64,000 nucleotides of DNA from JASGTU01 sp963821815 (GCA_963821815.1 CAWGFG010000002.1:682001-746000), one strand, 5' to 3'. Positions 27,424 to 36,614 are shown, numbered from the stretch's first letter. Notes: generated by a model not told the origin, from the sequence alone. Program-made: numbers and translations.

Positions 27424-30400
27424 ATGCCAACTACTGACACCTCCGAAGCAGGCTTTGAAGCCACAATCGTCGCCGACCTCACCGGCATTCCAGCGAGCAA
27501 ACAAACGGCATCCGGTATCCGCGATTTTCCAATAGGGTATGGCGGACTGGGCTATGTGCTAGGCTTTGCCCACGACTACGATCGCGACCATGCGGTGGAC
27601 CTGGCCAAACTGCTGGAGTTCCTGCAGAAGACGCAGCCGGATGCATTCGAGCAACTGGGGCTAGCCGAGGACGGTCATCAGCGGCTGCAATTCCTGCATC
27701 GACTTCAGGGCGAGATCACCAAGCGCGGCGTCATCGACGTGCTGCGCAAGGGCGTCAAGCATTTGCACGCGAATGTGGACCTCTTCTACGGCACGCCTTC
27801 GCCCGGCAATCCACAGGCCAAGGAACGCTTCGAAGCCAATATCTTCAGTGTGACGCGCCAGCTACAGTATAGCAAGGACGAGACGCGGCGCGCCTTAGAC
27901 CTGTGTCTGTTCATCAACGGCCTGCCCATCGCCACATTCGAGCTGAAGAACAACTTCACCAAGCAGACGGTATCGGACGCTGTGCACCAGTATCAAAGGG
28001 ACAGGGATCCGCACGAGTTGCTCTTCCAGTTCGGCCGCTGCATTGCGCACTTCGCAATGGACGACCAGGAGGTGGAGTTCTGCACGCACTTACGCGGCAA
28101 GGGCTCGTGGTTCCTGCCATTCAATAAGGGATACAACGACGGCGCGGGCAATCCGCCCAATCCCAACGGCATCAAGACCGACTATCTGTGGCGAGAGACG
28201 CTTTCCCGCCAGGGGCTGACCGACATCCTGGAGAATTATGCGCAGATTGTGGAGAAGAAGGACGATAGGTCGGGTAAGAAGCGGCGCGACCAGATCTTCC
28301 CGCGCTATCACCAACTCGATGTGGTGCGCAAGCTGCTGGCGGATGCACAGGCGAACGGCGCTGGTACGCGCTATCTCGTTCAGCACTCCGCAGGCAGCGG
28401 CAAGAGCAATTCCATCGCGTGGCTGGCGCATCAGTTGGTCGGCTTGGAGAAGAGCGGACAGTCGATCTTCGACTCGATCATTGTCATCACAGACCGCATC
28501 CTGCTTGACCGTCAGATCCGCGACACGATCAAGCAGTATGCGCAGGTAAGCTCGATCGTCGGCCATTCGGATAGCTCTAGCGATCTTGCGCGACTATTTG
28601 CAGCAGGGCAAGAAGATCATCATCACCACGGTGCAGAAATTCCCCTTTGTGCTGGACGAGATCGGCGACCAGCATCGTGGGCGGAAGTTCGCCATCATCA
28701 TCGACGAGGCGCACTCCAGCCAGGGCGGGCGCACGTCAGCTGCTGTGAATGTTGCGCTGGCCAAGCAGCGGGCAAATCAAGGAACGTCAGAAGATGCGGG
28801 CGATGATGAGGAAGAGACGACTGAGGATTTGATCAATCGGTGGGTAGAAGACAAGAAGATGTTGAACAATGCATCCTATTTTGCCTTCACCGCTACACCA
28901 AAGAACAAGACGCTTGAGATATTCGGCGTCCCGGTTCCGGATGGCGCTAAGGTCACGCATCGGCCTTTCCACAGCTACACCATGAAGCAGGCCATCCAGG
29001 AGGGCTTCATCCTGGACGTGTTGCAGAACTATACGCCTGTTGAGAGCTATTACCGGCTGATGAAGACGATTGAGGACGATCCGGAATACGATGTGAAGAG
29101 GGCGCGGCGCAAACTGAAGTACTATGTGGAAAGCCACGAATACGCCATCCGCCAGAAGGCTGAAATCATGGTGGATGATTTCCATGACAACGTGCTAGCG
29201 AGGAAGAAGATAGGCGGACAGGCCCGAGCCATGGTGATCACGTCGGGTATCCAGCATGCGATTCAATACTACTATGCCATCAGCGATTATTTGCTGGAAC
29301 GTGGGAGCGAGTATCAAGCGATCGTAGCATTTTCCGGCGAGCCTGAATACAAGGGCATCAAGGTGACCGAGACGAGTCTGAATGAATTTCCTGGCAGCCA
29401 AATCGCAACGAAGTTCCAGGAGGATCCGTATCGCTTCCTGGTGGTGGCCGACAAGTTCCAGACGGGCTATGACGAACCGCTGCTGCACACTATGTATGTG
29501 GATAAGCCGTTGTCGGGCATCAAGGCGGTGCAGACGTTGTCGCGACTCAACCGTGCCCACCCGCAGAAGCACGATACCTTTGTGTTGGACTTCATGAACG
29601 ATGCGGAGATGATCCAGAAATCGTTCGAACCCTATTATCGGACGACCATCCTTAGCGAAGAGACCGACCCGAACAAGCTGCACGACCTGAAGGCTGACCT
29701 GGACGGGTATCAGGTCTATTCGTGGGAGCAGGTGGAGGCGCTGGTTCAGCTCTATCTCAGTGGCGCAGATAGAGACCTGCTCGATCCGATACTGGACAAT
29801 TGCCGGGATGTCTATGTTGATGAGCTTGACGAGGATGGGCAGGTGGACTTCAAGAGTAAGGCCAAGGCGTTTGGGCGTACGTATGGATTCCTTTCCACGA
29901 TTCTGCCTTACAGTAGCGTCGAGTGGGAGAAGCTGTCCATCTTCTTGAATTTCTTGGTTCCGAAGCTGCCGGCTCCTGTGGAGGAAGACCTATCCAAGGG
30001 CATTCTGGACACTATCGACATGGACAGTTACCGCGTCGAAGTGCGTTCGGCGATGGACATTGCGCTGGAGGACGAGGATGGCTGTATCGATCCTGTGCCA
30101 GCTGGCGGTGGCGGGCACATACCTGAACCTGAGTTGGACCTCCTGTCGAGCATTCTGCGGGAGTTCAATGAGCTGTTTGGCAACGTTGAATGGAATGATG
30201 CGGACAAGATCATGCAGGTGATCGCCGATGAGATTCCGCCACGGGTGGCAGCAGACGAGAAGTATCAGAATGCTATGCGGTATTCGGATGTGCAGAATGC
30301 GCGTATCGAGCATGACCTGGCTCTGGGGAGAGTAATCATATCGATGATGACTGATCAGACGGAGCTGTTCAAGCAGTTCACGGACAATGCGGATTTCAAG

Positions 30401-30454
30401 CGATGGTTGAGCGACAAGGTGTTTTCGGAGACGTATGAGAGGCGGAAGGTCTGA
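27424..30454 (+). CDS. hsdR: type I restriction endonuclease subunit R, frameshifted
   Basis: Motor and nuclease subunit of the type I enzyme, about 1009 residues if one base is dropped near 28584-28588. The N-terminal nuclease domain holds the ATFELKNNFTKQ segment (PD-(D/E)XK Glu-Lys). The first helicase domain has SAGSGKSNSIAWLA (Walker A), TTVQKFPF and IIDEAHSSQ (DEAH box). FTATPKN is motif III, and the second helicase domain has FQTGYDEPLLHTMYVDKPL and QTLSRLNRA. Start: ATG at 27424, AGGAG eight bases upstream. The upstream 90 bp are AT-rich and may hold its own promoter. One extra T at the join is the only fault seen. Confidence 0.92.
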
Positions 30455-30543
30455 GGATGTATGTCTCGGAAGTCGATATACCTGTTGGCCATTTATTGAT
30501 ATCAGCAATAAGTCATCTACTTCATGCGAGAACTGTCTCATGA

Positions 30544-30912
30544 GGACTCAGTCGTGACTCGTTTTCTAACTCGCTGTACGCATTTCGCTGGAAGGAACCA
30601 TCTGGTAGCGGCACGAGAAAATCAGGCGGAGATCAGTTTCGCAGGCATATTGCCGAGGACTGGTGGCCGGCGCTGGTGCACGTGCCGAAGCCATCTGAAG
30701 AGCCTACCGTCTCTGGCAAAGTATTGGAGCAACTATTGCAAGATGGCGCCGTACACACCGAAACTGTCGCTGCTTGCGAGATACGCTACCTGCCGCGCTG
30801 GTTTAGCAATGAGCCCAACTTCGGCTCCACGGGTGAGAACTTTAATATTAATCAGCTATGGGCTCACGGCAGTAGGTCCCCACATAGATTAACCAGTAAG
30901 ATTCACGAGTAG
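30544..30912 (+). pseudogene. unidentified gene fragment
   Basis: An open frame without a proper start, bounded upstream by a TGA at 30541. Its residue pattern looks like real protein: SLYAFRWKEPSGSGTRKSGG, then HIAEDWWPALVHVP, SGKVLEQLLQDGAVHTET and IRYLPRWFSNEPNFGST. The last 20 residues are low quality and probably beyond the true coding end. A GTG at 30676 would give only 78 residues. I do not recognise the family. It lies just after hsdR, so it may be a truncated member of the same defence operon. Confidence 0.4.
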
Positions 30913-30984
30913 TTGACGCCAGGTCACCGTTGCAATATCCTGATAGTCAGCTTTTGTGCTGGTGAACCCGTAGGAGAAACCGGT

Positions 30985-31305
30985 ATGAGCGGCGAATTGC
31001 AAGTCAGCATCGGACAGGTCCAGCGTGAACTCTCCCAGTTGGTGAACCGCGTTGCCTATTCCGGCGAACGCATCGTCCTGACCTCTCGCGGCACACCCAA
31101 AGCCGCGCTGGTCACCCTGGAAGACTACGAATGGCTGGCGCGCGCGAAAAACGCCAAGGCCAAAGAGTGGCGAGCGTGGCTGGCGGAAAGCGCCCAACTC
31201 GGCGATGATATCCTGAAGCGGCGCAAAGGCGTTCCCGTCGATGTCGACGCGGATTGGCAGGCTGTCCGTGACGACCTGGAGAAGCGCGATCTCGCTGATG
31301 GTTGA
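30985..31305 (+). CDS. type II antitoxin, Phd/YefM family
   Basis: 106-residue antitoxin of the prevent-host-death family. It opens with VSIGQVQRELSQLVNRV and RIVLTSRGTPKAALVTLEDY, the DNA-binding fold of Phd/YefM. The rest is a basic, helical tail (LARAKNAKAKEWRAWLAESA) that would clasp the toxin. AGGAG at 30972-30976, eight bases before the ATG, supports this start over an upstream in-frame GTG-type start. Its stop overlaps the ATG of a VapC-like toxin remnant, the standard toxin-antitoxin layout. Confidence 0.85.
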   Translation: MSGELQVSIGQVQRELSQLVNRVAYSGERIVLTSRGTPKAALVTLEDYEWLARAKNAKAKEWRAWLAESAQLGDDILKRRKGVPVDVDADWQAVRDDLEKRDLADG

Positions 31306-31420
31306 CGCTGGTCTTGCCTATCGCCTGCTCGTTCCCAACGAAAACCAGGCGCATCTGCGCGCCAAGCTGGACATTCTATCTGACTTTCAGATGGAAGAAT
31401 GTTTCGCCAGATGGGAATAA
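31298..31420 (+). pseudogene. truncated VapC-like PIN toxin
   Basis: A 40-codon frame starting eight bases inside the antitoxin gene. It opens MVDAGLAYRLLVPNENQAHL, like the first strand and helix of PIN-domain toxins (MVVDASxALxLLLPE), including the first catalytic Asp. A stop at 31418-31420 ends it before the Glu and the later Asp residues, so the nuclease site is incomplete. The antitoxin is intact, so the cell holds an antitoxin without its cognate toxin here. Confidence 0.62.
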
Positions 31421-31611
31421 AGCTTCGTTCCACGGAAGGACGAGTGCATCGAGTTAGTGAGTACTATCCACATGGGCACTGACTATGCAAATCCATGTCG
31501 CTGAGCCACACTATATTGGCGATTAGCTCCTTGTGAACAGCCAAGAACGAGATTGAATAATTTCAGCATACAATTCAAATTATAAGCTAGATAATAAATA
31601 CGGAGACCATG

Positions 31612-32100
31612 ATGAATTCTTCAAGCCTAATCCAGTCACTAAATTCTGCATACATCGAACCATTGGATACTACAGAAGAGTCTACGATCCTCAAAGCGGC
31701 CAATACTCATTGGTTCAGTATCGATGAGTACAGAAAGCTAACCAGTCAACTTCCTGAAGGAACTGATGAAGCTACCCTACTCGAATTTATATGGGAATCA
31801 GGTCCTGGACTGTCATGGGTTGGATGGTATGGTTTGATCAGGTCCGAGCCAGATTCCGGCTTCATTACTGAATACATGGAAGACGAAGAGGACGACAATG
31901 TGTACGTAGTGGCAAAAATAACACCAGTCAATGCGGCTGCACTGAAACTTCTTTTTTCGAATTATGCCTCGGGCAAGATTCAAGGTCCGTTTGGCGGGGA
32001 ACGACCAAGATATCCCGATCAAGTGAACAATTACGAACCCGAATTGATCCCTGACGCAACTGAAAAGCTGATTTGCGATGCAATATTCAGGTCCGCCTAG
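31612..32100 (+). CDS. hypothetical protein
   Basis: A 162-residue acidic protein of unknown family, in an AT-rich setting. CGGAG at 31601-31605 lies six bases before the ATG at 31612; another ATG at 31609 is too close to the SD. Visible features are an acidic stretch EYMEDEEDDNVYVVAKI (about residues 86-102), several Trp residues (FIWESGPGLSWVGWYG), no signal peptide and no membrane segment. The YVVAKITPVN and GPFGGERPRY segments suggest a globular fold. It sits between a broken toxin-antitoxin pair and a broken methylase, so an immunity or defence role is possible, but nothing in it proves this. Confidence 0.6.
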   Translation: MNSSSLIQSLNSAYIEPLDTTEESTILKAANTHWFSIDEYRKLTSQLPEGTDEATLLEFIWESGPGLSWVGWYGLIRSEPDSGFITEYMEDEEDDNVYVVAKITPVNAAALKLLFSNYASGKIQGPFGGERPRYPDQVNNYEPELIPDATEKLICDAIFRSA

Positions 32101-32208
32101 ACAGAGCGTTACAAACCAAGGTCAGCAAACGCCAGGCATATAGATACTCTCAACGAACGCTCTCGCAGTTGAATATAGCGATCCAAATTGCCCAAAATGG
32201 AATCCGCC

Positions 32209-32841
32209 ATGCCCTACAAGTAAAAGCTCATCGAAGTCGCGCTGCCGCTTGACGCCATCAACAAGTAGTGGGCGCGAAAGAAATCCATCCGCCACGTGCG
32301 CCCCAGCACGCTACACTTGAGGTGGGCGCAGCGACTTCTGGCAGCTTGACGTGCTGTACTCTTCTCGCAGATGGTGGATGACCCGTCCGTGCATCCGGAA
32401 GAGTTTCCTACCGAGGAAGCCCAGCAGGAGGAGCGAGAGCGTCTTTTCTGCATCATCGAGGATCTGGTCATGTGGGAGAGCATCAACAACGAGACCGTGC
32501 TGGAAGCGGTACAGGCTGAGATCCGTAAGTCCGCGCCTTCAGGCGATCCGCCGCCCGTGCTGGATCCCTTTGGTGGCGGCGGTTCCATCCCGTTGGAAGC
32601 GCAGCGGCTGGGGCTGGAAGCCCATGCCAGTGATTAGAACCCGGTGGCGGTGCTGATCAACAAGGCGCTGATCGAGATACCGCCCAAATTCGCCGGTCAA
32701 CAACCCATCAACCCGGAGTCGCAGAGACGCATCGGCAGCCAGTCTATGTGGAAAGGTGCGGCTGGGCTGGCGAAGGACATGCACACATTGCTCCCGCGAA
32801 ATAAACGATACCTGCCCCCGTTGCGGGGCGCTGAGGCCTAG
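32209..32841 (+). pseudogene. DUF1156 DNA methylase, N-terminal remnant with four stop codons
   Basis: A single frame runs through a DUF1156-type adenine methylase N-terminus: MPYK, stop, KLIEVALPLDAINK, stop, then the RKKSIRH and RPSTLHL segments, stop, RAVLFSQMVDDPSVHPEEF, and later VLDPFGGGGSIPLEAQRL (SAM motif), stop, NPVAVLINKALIEIPPKFAG. The stops are TAA at 32221, TAG near 32254, TGA near 32344 and TAG at 32635. No frame change is needed across about 600 bases. After AAGLAKDM the family resemblance ends, so the remainder of the usual 900-residue protein is lost. Each stop could have arisen by point mutation from the family codon. Confidence 0.75.
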
Positions 32842-33563
32842 TGCATACGAGAATGACTATAATTGGCAGCCGTCGATATCATGTTAGGGACAGCACAGGC
32901 CGTCGCGGCAGTGCCTCCTCGTCTCGCGTAGTTTAAGTCTTCTCGGTTAACGGAGCGTTGAGCGCCGGCTGCGGAACGTAGGTGTGCACCGGTTCCTCAT
33001 AATATTGTCCTGAAAGCGGGCATTCGTGAACTCTCTCCCGACGGCCGTCAGGGCGGCTCTTCGAGTACGGGCACGTCTGGGAACGGCGGTATGGCGCTTG
33101 CGGAATAAATGGCAGGGTGCGCAGGTGTGCGTGACCACCGGTGTGCCTCGTGAACTGATGCCGGCGGAGCGGGATGGCGTCACAGGATAGGGTGAAGTCG
33201 GTGACGGTATCATGAGCCGCAACGATGGCTGCGTATAGTATTGGGCAGTATCTGAGTTGCACAGCCCTTGATGCAGACAAGCGCCACACGACAATCACAA
33301 ATCCCGGCTATGCCATACACCTTGACTTATCATCATTACAGATGACTACTTGCTTTGTTGTACGAGGTATTTCAGCTGCCTGGAGTCGGAGTCAGTGTAT
33401 GTCGCAAGATTCCAGATTGACAGTTGATTTCATCTGTCTGTTGCACAATGTCAACCACAAAACATAGTTGGATGATCATCTACACGTACATCGCCGGCCA
33501 AACAGCTTGGTCACCCCGATTGTACATATTTCCTCATAACCAATTTGCGTGTACACTCAGGAC
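32842..33563 (+). other. long stretch without recognised gene
   Basis: About 720 bases between the DUF1156 remnant and the SagB-type gene. Two overlapping minus-strand frames (32933-33298 and 32947-33294) are open for 115-121 codons. One has a Cys/His pattern (CPYSKSRPDGRRE, ECPLSGQYYEEPVHTY) that might be a degenerate zinc-ribbon, but neither has an SD or recognisable domain. The right-hand 250 bases are AT-rich and should hold the promoter of the next gene. Confidence 0.4.
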
Positions 33564-34169
33564 ATGGTCGCCTACATTGAGCTACCCGCAGAAATCCAGC
33601 AGCCCACCCTCTCGCTTGAAGCTGCACTGACCCAGCGACGCTCGGTGCGCTCGTTCAGGCGCGACGCAACCCTCTCGCTACAAGATCTTGGCCAATTGCT
33701 CTGGGCTGCCCAGGGCATCACGGGTCCGGAAGGGACTCGCACCACTCCATCCGCAGGCGGGCTCTATCCTATTCGCCTCTATATCGCGGCCGGCAGTGTG
33801 GAGGGGCTGACTCCAGCAGTGTACCGTTACGAAGCACAGTGGCACAGCCTCACGCAGGTCGTCAAAGGTGACATGCGTCAACGCATCAGCGACACAGCCA
33901 TGCAGCAGGACTGGATGCTGGATAGCCAGGCTATCATCACCATAGCCGCCGATTACCACGTCACCACCGCCAAGTATTACAAGCGCGGCATCCGATATCT
34001 GTTCGTAGAGGCAGGCGCCACGGGCCAGAATATCGCTCTGCAAGCCACTGGTCTGGGTCTTGGTGCAGGAGTTGTCGGCGCATTCGATGACTCGGTGCTC
34101 AGCCATATCCTGACATTGAGCGAGCGTGAGTACCCGCTTTCCCTGGTGCCAGTCGGTATTCCTGCTTGA
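33564..34169 (+). CDS. SagB/ThcOx-type nitroreductase family protein
   Basis: 201-residue flavoprotein of the SagB-type dehydrogenase subgroup of nitroreductases. Typical segments are LTQRRSVRSFRRDA (FMN phosphate binding), TTPSAGGLYPIRLYI (the hallmark of SagB/ThcOx proteins) and AGATGQNIALQATGLGLG near the C-terminus. SagB oxidises azolines in peptide natural products, but stand-alone members are common, and no YcaO cyclodehydratase or precursor peptide is visible here. The function is therefore only FMN-dependent oxidoreductase. A GTG at 33549 is also in frame; the ATG at 33564 fits the family start. Confidence 0.88.
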   Translation: MVAYIELPAEIQQPTLSLEAALTQRRSVRSFRRDATLSLQDLGQLLWAAQGITGPEGTRTTPSAGGLYPIRLYIAAGSVEGLTPAVYRYEAQWHSLTQVVKGDMRQRISDTAMQQDWMLDSQAIITIAADYHVTTAKYYKRGIRYLFVEAGATGQNIALQATGLGLGAGVVGAFDDSVLSHILTLSEREYPLSLVPVGIPA

Positions 34170-34291
34170 TTCGGTCAACAGGACTCCTCATGACTGCTGT
34201 GCATGGCAGAAACGTTACCGTTCTCGACTTGGAACCAGGTTGCATACGCGTATTGATTCGCCAAGTTATCTTTGAATCAGCCTACATAAGT

Positions 34292-34323
34292 ACTGCACCT
34301 GCTCGACAAAGAGCAGGTGCAGT
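34292..34323. repeat. perfect 13-bp inverted repeat (hairpin)
   Basis: The arms actgcacctgctc and gagcaggtgcagt are perfect complements around the six-base loop gacaaa. No T-run follows on either strand, so it is not a standard intrinsic terminator. It lies in the 210-base gap between two convergent genes (the SagB-type gene and the small minus-strand gene) and could end transcription from both sides in a factor-dependent way, or be a remnant of an element end. Confidence 0.7.
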
Positions 34324-34379
34324 TGATAAGGCTTATTCAGTTGCGACAGCGTTTACGCAATACCTAGCTCAGAGCTGGT

Positions 34380-34619
34380 CTAGGTCGACTCATTGCCCAT
34401 TGGCGCATATTCGACGCTCGACTCTCCTGTGCGCTCAAGCCAGCGACCGACTGTGACCATATGTGCGCCTATGAGACGGACGATGCGCTTGGCCATGCGA
34501 ATTCGATCCGGTTTTTGGGCAGGAATCCGCTCCAGCATGCGCTGTCGTTCCGCTCTCGTTAGGCGATCCTGCATGATCTGATGTACGACTGTCGGCCCAG
34601 TATTCATATCCGGTAACAT
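34380..34619 (-). CDS. small basic hypothetical protein
   Basis: 79-residue protein on the minus strand, last gene of the ECF sigma operon. Minus-strand AAGGAG (plus 34630-34635) sits about ten bases before the ATG at 34619, which supports it as real. The middle (LTRAERQRMLERIPAQKPDR) and following helix (MAKRIVRLIGAHMVTVGRWL) are rich in Arg and Met and look helical. There is no signal peptide or clear membrane segment. I do not recognise it. Its setting suggests a partner of the repeat protein or a regulator of the sigma factor. Confidence 0.6.
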   Translation of the reverse strand: MLPDMNTGPTVVHQIMQDRLTRAERQRMLERIPAQKPDRIRMAKRIVRLIGAHMVTVGRWLERTGESSVEYAPMGNEST

Positions 34620-34723
34620 AGTTCTTTCTCCTTAGATTCCACTAAATGGAATCCCCCTCCGTTGAACAAAATCTCCCCGTTTCAGTACGCAGAATCGGCG
34701 CCTTTGTTTCCCCATGGTGCTGT

Positions 34724-35935
34724 TTACAGCTTCAGATAGGCCGTATTCACGATGCCTTCCGGTGATTCCGTGTCAATGCCGACGATGAATTCACCCTCGT
34801 CTCGACCCATGCGAGACTGCAGGGCAGCTCGCTGTGCAGGAGTGCAAGTGATTTCGCCCAGGTTATGCACCTTGTCAACGCGTTGTGCGATTACTTTTGG
34901 ATCGATATCCGAAGCAAGCATCAGTTCGCCGGTGACGATCAAGGTAGCCTTCCCTTCCAAGTAGTCAAAACGCTCCTTGTCCAGCACATCTTCGCCGTCG
35001 AACTTCCACAACTCGCCCGTATAGAATACATAGCTGGTCGAGAGCAGATTGCATTTTTTGGCCATCACAGCGCTCAACGACTGTGGTGCAATCAGCAGAC
35101 TGGTGACAATGAAGTGATCCACGTGCTGATCCAACGCGTCGGCGGGTACGTTGGCATCGACGCTAAGGTCCGAACAGTACAGGTTGCGCGAAGGCAGGAC
35201 CGCAAGCAATGTGGCATCGAGTGCCAGTTGGCCCGGTATCCATTCGAATCCGCGCGGGATTATGTTGATGGAGGGACTCAGGGTCGTGCTCAACATTCGA
35301 CTGAGAAGCATCTCGCTGTTCTCTTCACGGCACAGTATCGATCCGATGACCGCGAACTGGCGCAGCTTCTGGCGGATGAGTGCATCCGGCAAGATGTCCG
35401 TGGCTGCCAACCTGCCGATAATAAAGAGAGACGAAGCGTCTTTCATCGCGGTTAGCGACTGCTGCGTGAGTTTCACCGAGCCAATGGTGACCTCTGCGTC
35501 GCTCGGATAGGCCAACGATTGTCCTGTGATGTGCTTGATCTTGCTCTGGACAGCGCCTTCAATGGTATCCGGATAGAGAATCTGTCCGGTGACGGTGATG
35601 GTGGCGATGCGTTGGTTGATCAGTTCGGCGGTCATGTCCGCCCCGAAGATCAGCTGACCCACCACCAGAACGTCGATTGCCTCTTCCGCCTCCGACAGCG
35701 AGGCGCTGTTGATGCGTTCCTGTCCGATAACAATCTTAGCGTCCGCCGGCGCCTCTGTTACCGCAGCCACGTTCACCATGTTCAATTTGGCAACCAAGTC
35801 CGCGTTTTGCGGCGAGTGAATCACCACGGCCGCATTGTCGATCCGCTCAATCGAGGCCAATGTCTCCGCGGATGCCGACCGCAGGTCCAGGCACGCCACA
35901 TTTCCGATTCGCTTTCTGCTCACATTCGCATCCAT
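34724..35935 (-). CDS. uncharacterised solenoid-like repeat protein
   Basis: 403-residue protein without signal peptide or membrane helix, built of about eight to ten imperfect units of 24-27 residues. Examples are DVLVVGQLIFGADMTAELIN, TITVTGQILYPDTIEGAVQS, SLFIIGRLAATDILPDALIR and TLIVTGELMLASDIDPKVIA. The unit is a beta-strand of type x-V-x-G-x-L, then Asp/Ile and a helix ending near Gln-Arg or Gln-Lys, which recalls a leucine-rich or bactofilin-like solenoid. AGGAGG at 35944-35949 (minus sense) eight bases before the ATG is a strong SD and overlaps the sigma factor stop. Co-transcription with the ECF sigma factor suggests a scaffold, anti-sigma or sensing function, but no known anti-sigma motif is seen. 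Confidence 0.8.
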   Translation of the reverse strand: MDANVSRKRIGNVACLDLRSASAETLASIERIDNAAVVIHSPQNADLVAKLNMVNVAAVTEAPADAKIVIGQERINSASLSEAEEAIDVLVVGQLIFGADMTAELINQRIATITVTGQILYPDTIEGAVQSKIKHITGQSLAYPSDAEVTIGSVKLTQQSLTAMKDASSLFIIGRLAATDILPDALIRQKLRQFAVIGSILCREENSEMLLSRMLSTTLSPSINIIPRGFEWIPGQLALDATLLAVLPSRNLYCSDLSVDANVPADALDQHVDHFIVTSLLIAPQSLSAVMAKKCNLLSTSYVFYTGELWKFDGEDVLDKERFDYLEGKATLIVTGELMLASDIDPKVIAQRVDKVHNLGEITCTPAQRAALQSRMGRDEGEFIVGIDTESPEGIVNTAYLKL

Positions 35936-35947
35936 CTTGACATCCTC

Positions 35948-36424
35948 CTAGCTGAGTTTGTGCTTGTTCCTGCGCATTTCCTTCATAGCCAAGTGCAGCC
36001 GTGAACGAACCGTAGCGGGTGGTATCCCCAGTTGCTCACTGATCTCCGTACTGCTCATATCCAGCACATAGCGCATTTGAATCAACTCTTTGTACTGCTC
36101 GGGCACGACTTCAAATGGATCCGGTTCCATACTGATTTCCGGTTGGAAATCCGCGACGGTATCGGTCTCCGCATCCAGAAGCGCCATCAGTTCATCGTGT
36201 CGATGTAGGCGGCGGGTCTGGTCTATGAAGCGGTTCTTCAGCGTACGGTGCAGCCATGCCCGGCGTTGATGCCTTTTCAGCTGATTCAGCAGCAGCATGT
36301 TGCCCATGGCCTGTACCATCGTGTCTTGAACCAAGTCCTCCGCCCATGCGCTCTCGTGCGTCAATCGCAGCGCAAAGCGGTAAAGTGCGGATTCGTATTC
36401 TTCATACAACTGTCCAATGTCCAT
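35948..36424 (-). CDS. ECF-type RNA polymerase sigma factor
   Basis: 158-residue sigma-70 family member with only regions 2 and 4. Region 2 includes YRFALRLTHESAWAEDLVQD (about residues 15-34) and RAWLHRTLKNRFIDQTRR (core and -10 recognition). Region 4 has LIQMRYVLDMSSTEISEQLG followed by the recognition helix PPATVRSRLHLAMKEM. Length is slightly short but within the ECF range. It is the first gene of a minus-strand operon with the repeat protein 12 bp downstream. No recognised zinc-binding anti-sigma gene follows, which is unusual for an ECF factor. Confidence 0.9.
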   Translation of the reverse strand: MDIGQLYEEYESALYRFALRLTHESAWAEDLVQDTMVQAMGNMLLLNQLKRHQRRAWLHRTLKNRFIDQTRRLHRHDELMALLDAETDTVADFQPEISMEPDPFEVVPEQYKELIQMRYVLDMSSTEISEQLGIPPATVRSRLHLAMKEMRRNKHKLS

Positions 36425-36450
36425 GGTTGATCAATGTACTTCGTACTGGT

Positions 36451-36475
36451 CACGCTATTGGTCGAGCAATGTTAC
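36451..36475 (-). promoter_or_regulatory. possible ECF-type autoregulatory promoter
   Basis: On the minus strand GTAAC and CGTG are separated by 16 bases, with CGTG about 26 bases before the sigma factor ATG. ECF promoters usually have an AAC core at -35 and CGT at -10 with this spacing, so the factor may drive its own operon. The match is short and could be chance. Confidence 0.3.
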
Positions 36476-36614
36476 GTCTGCAGACTCCCGCCGGCGACAA
36501 TTGCTTTATCACGGCCTGCTATGTAGATGACGAACGAGCATGGTCAACTGTTTAGTCCAATTCTCAGAACTGTGGAAATTTCCTCGTTGCGTCGGCAAAT
36601 TTACCGTGCATTGT

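Noticed and set aside
32933..33298. Minus-strand frame with Cys/His pairs in the long gap after the DUF1156 remnant
   Set aside because: No SD, no domain I can name, and an overlapping second frame of equal length; the zinc-like spacing is not regular enough.
33564..34169. SagB-type gene as part of a thiazole/oxazole peptide cluster
   Set aside because: No YcaO cyclodehydratase, precursor peptide or transporter lies close by.
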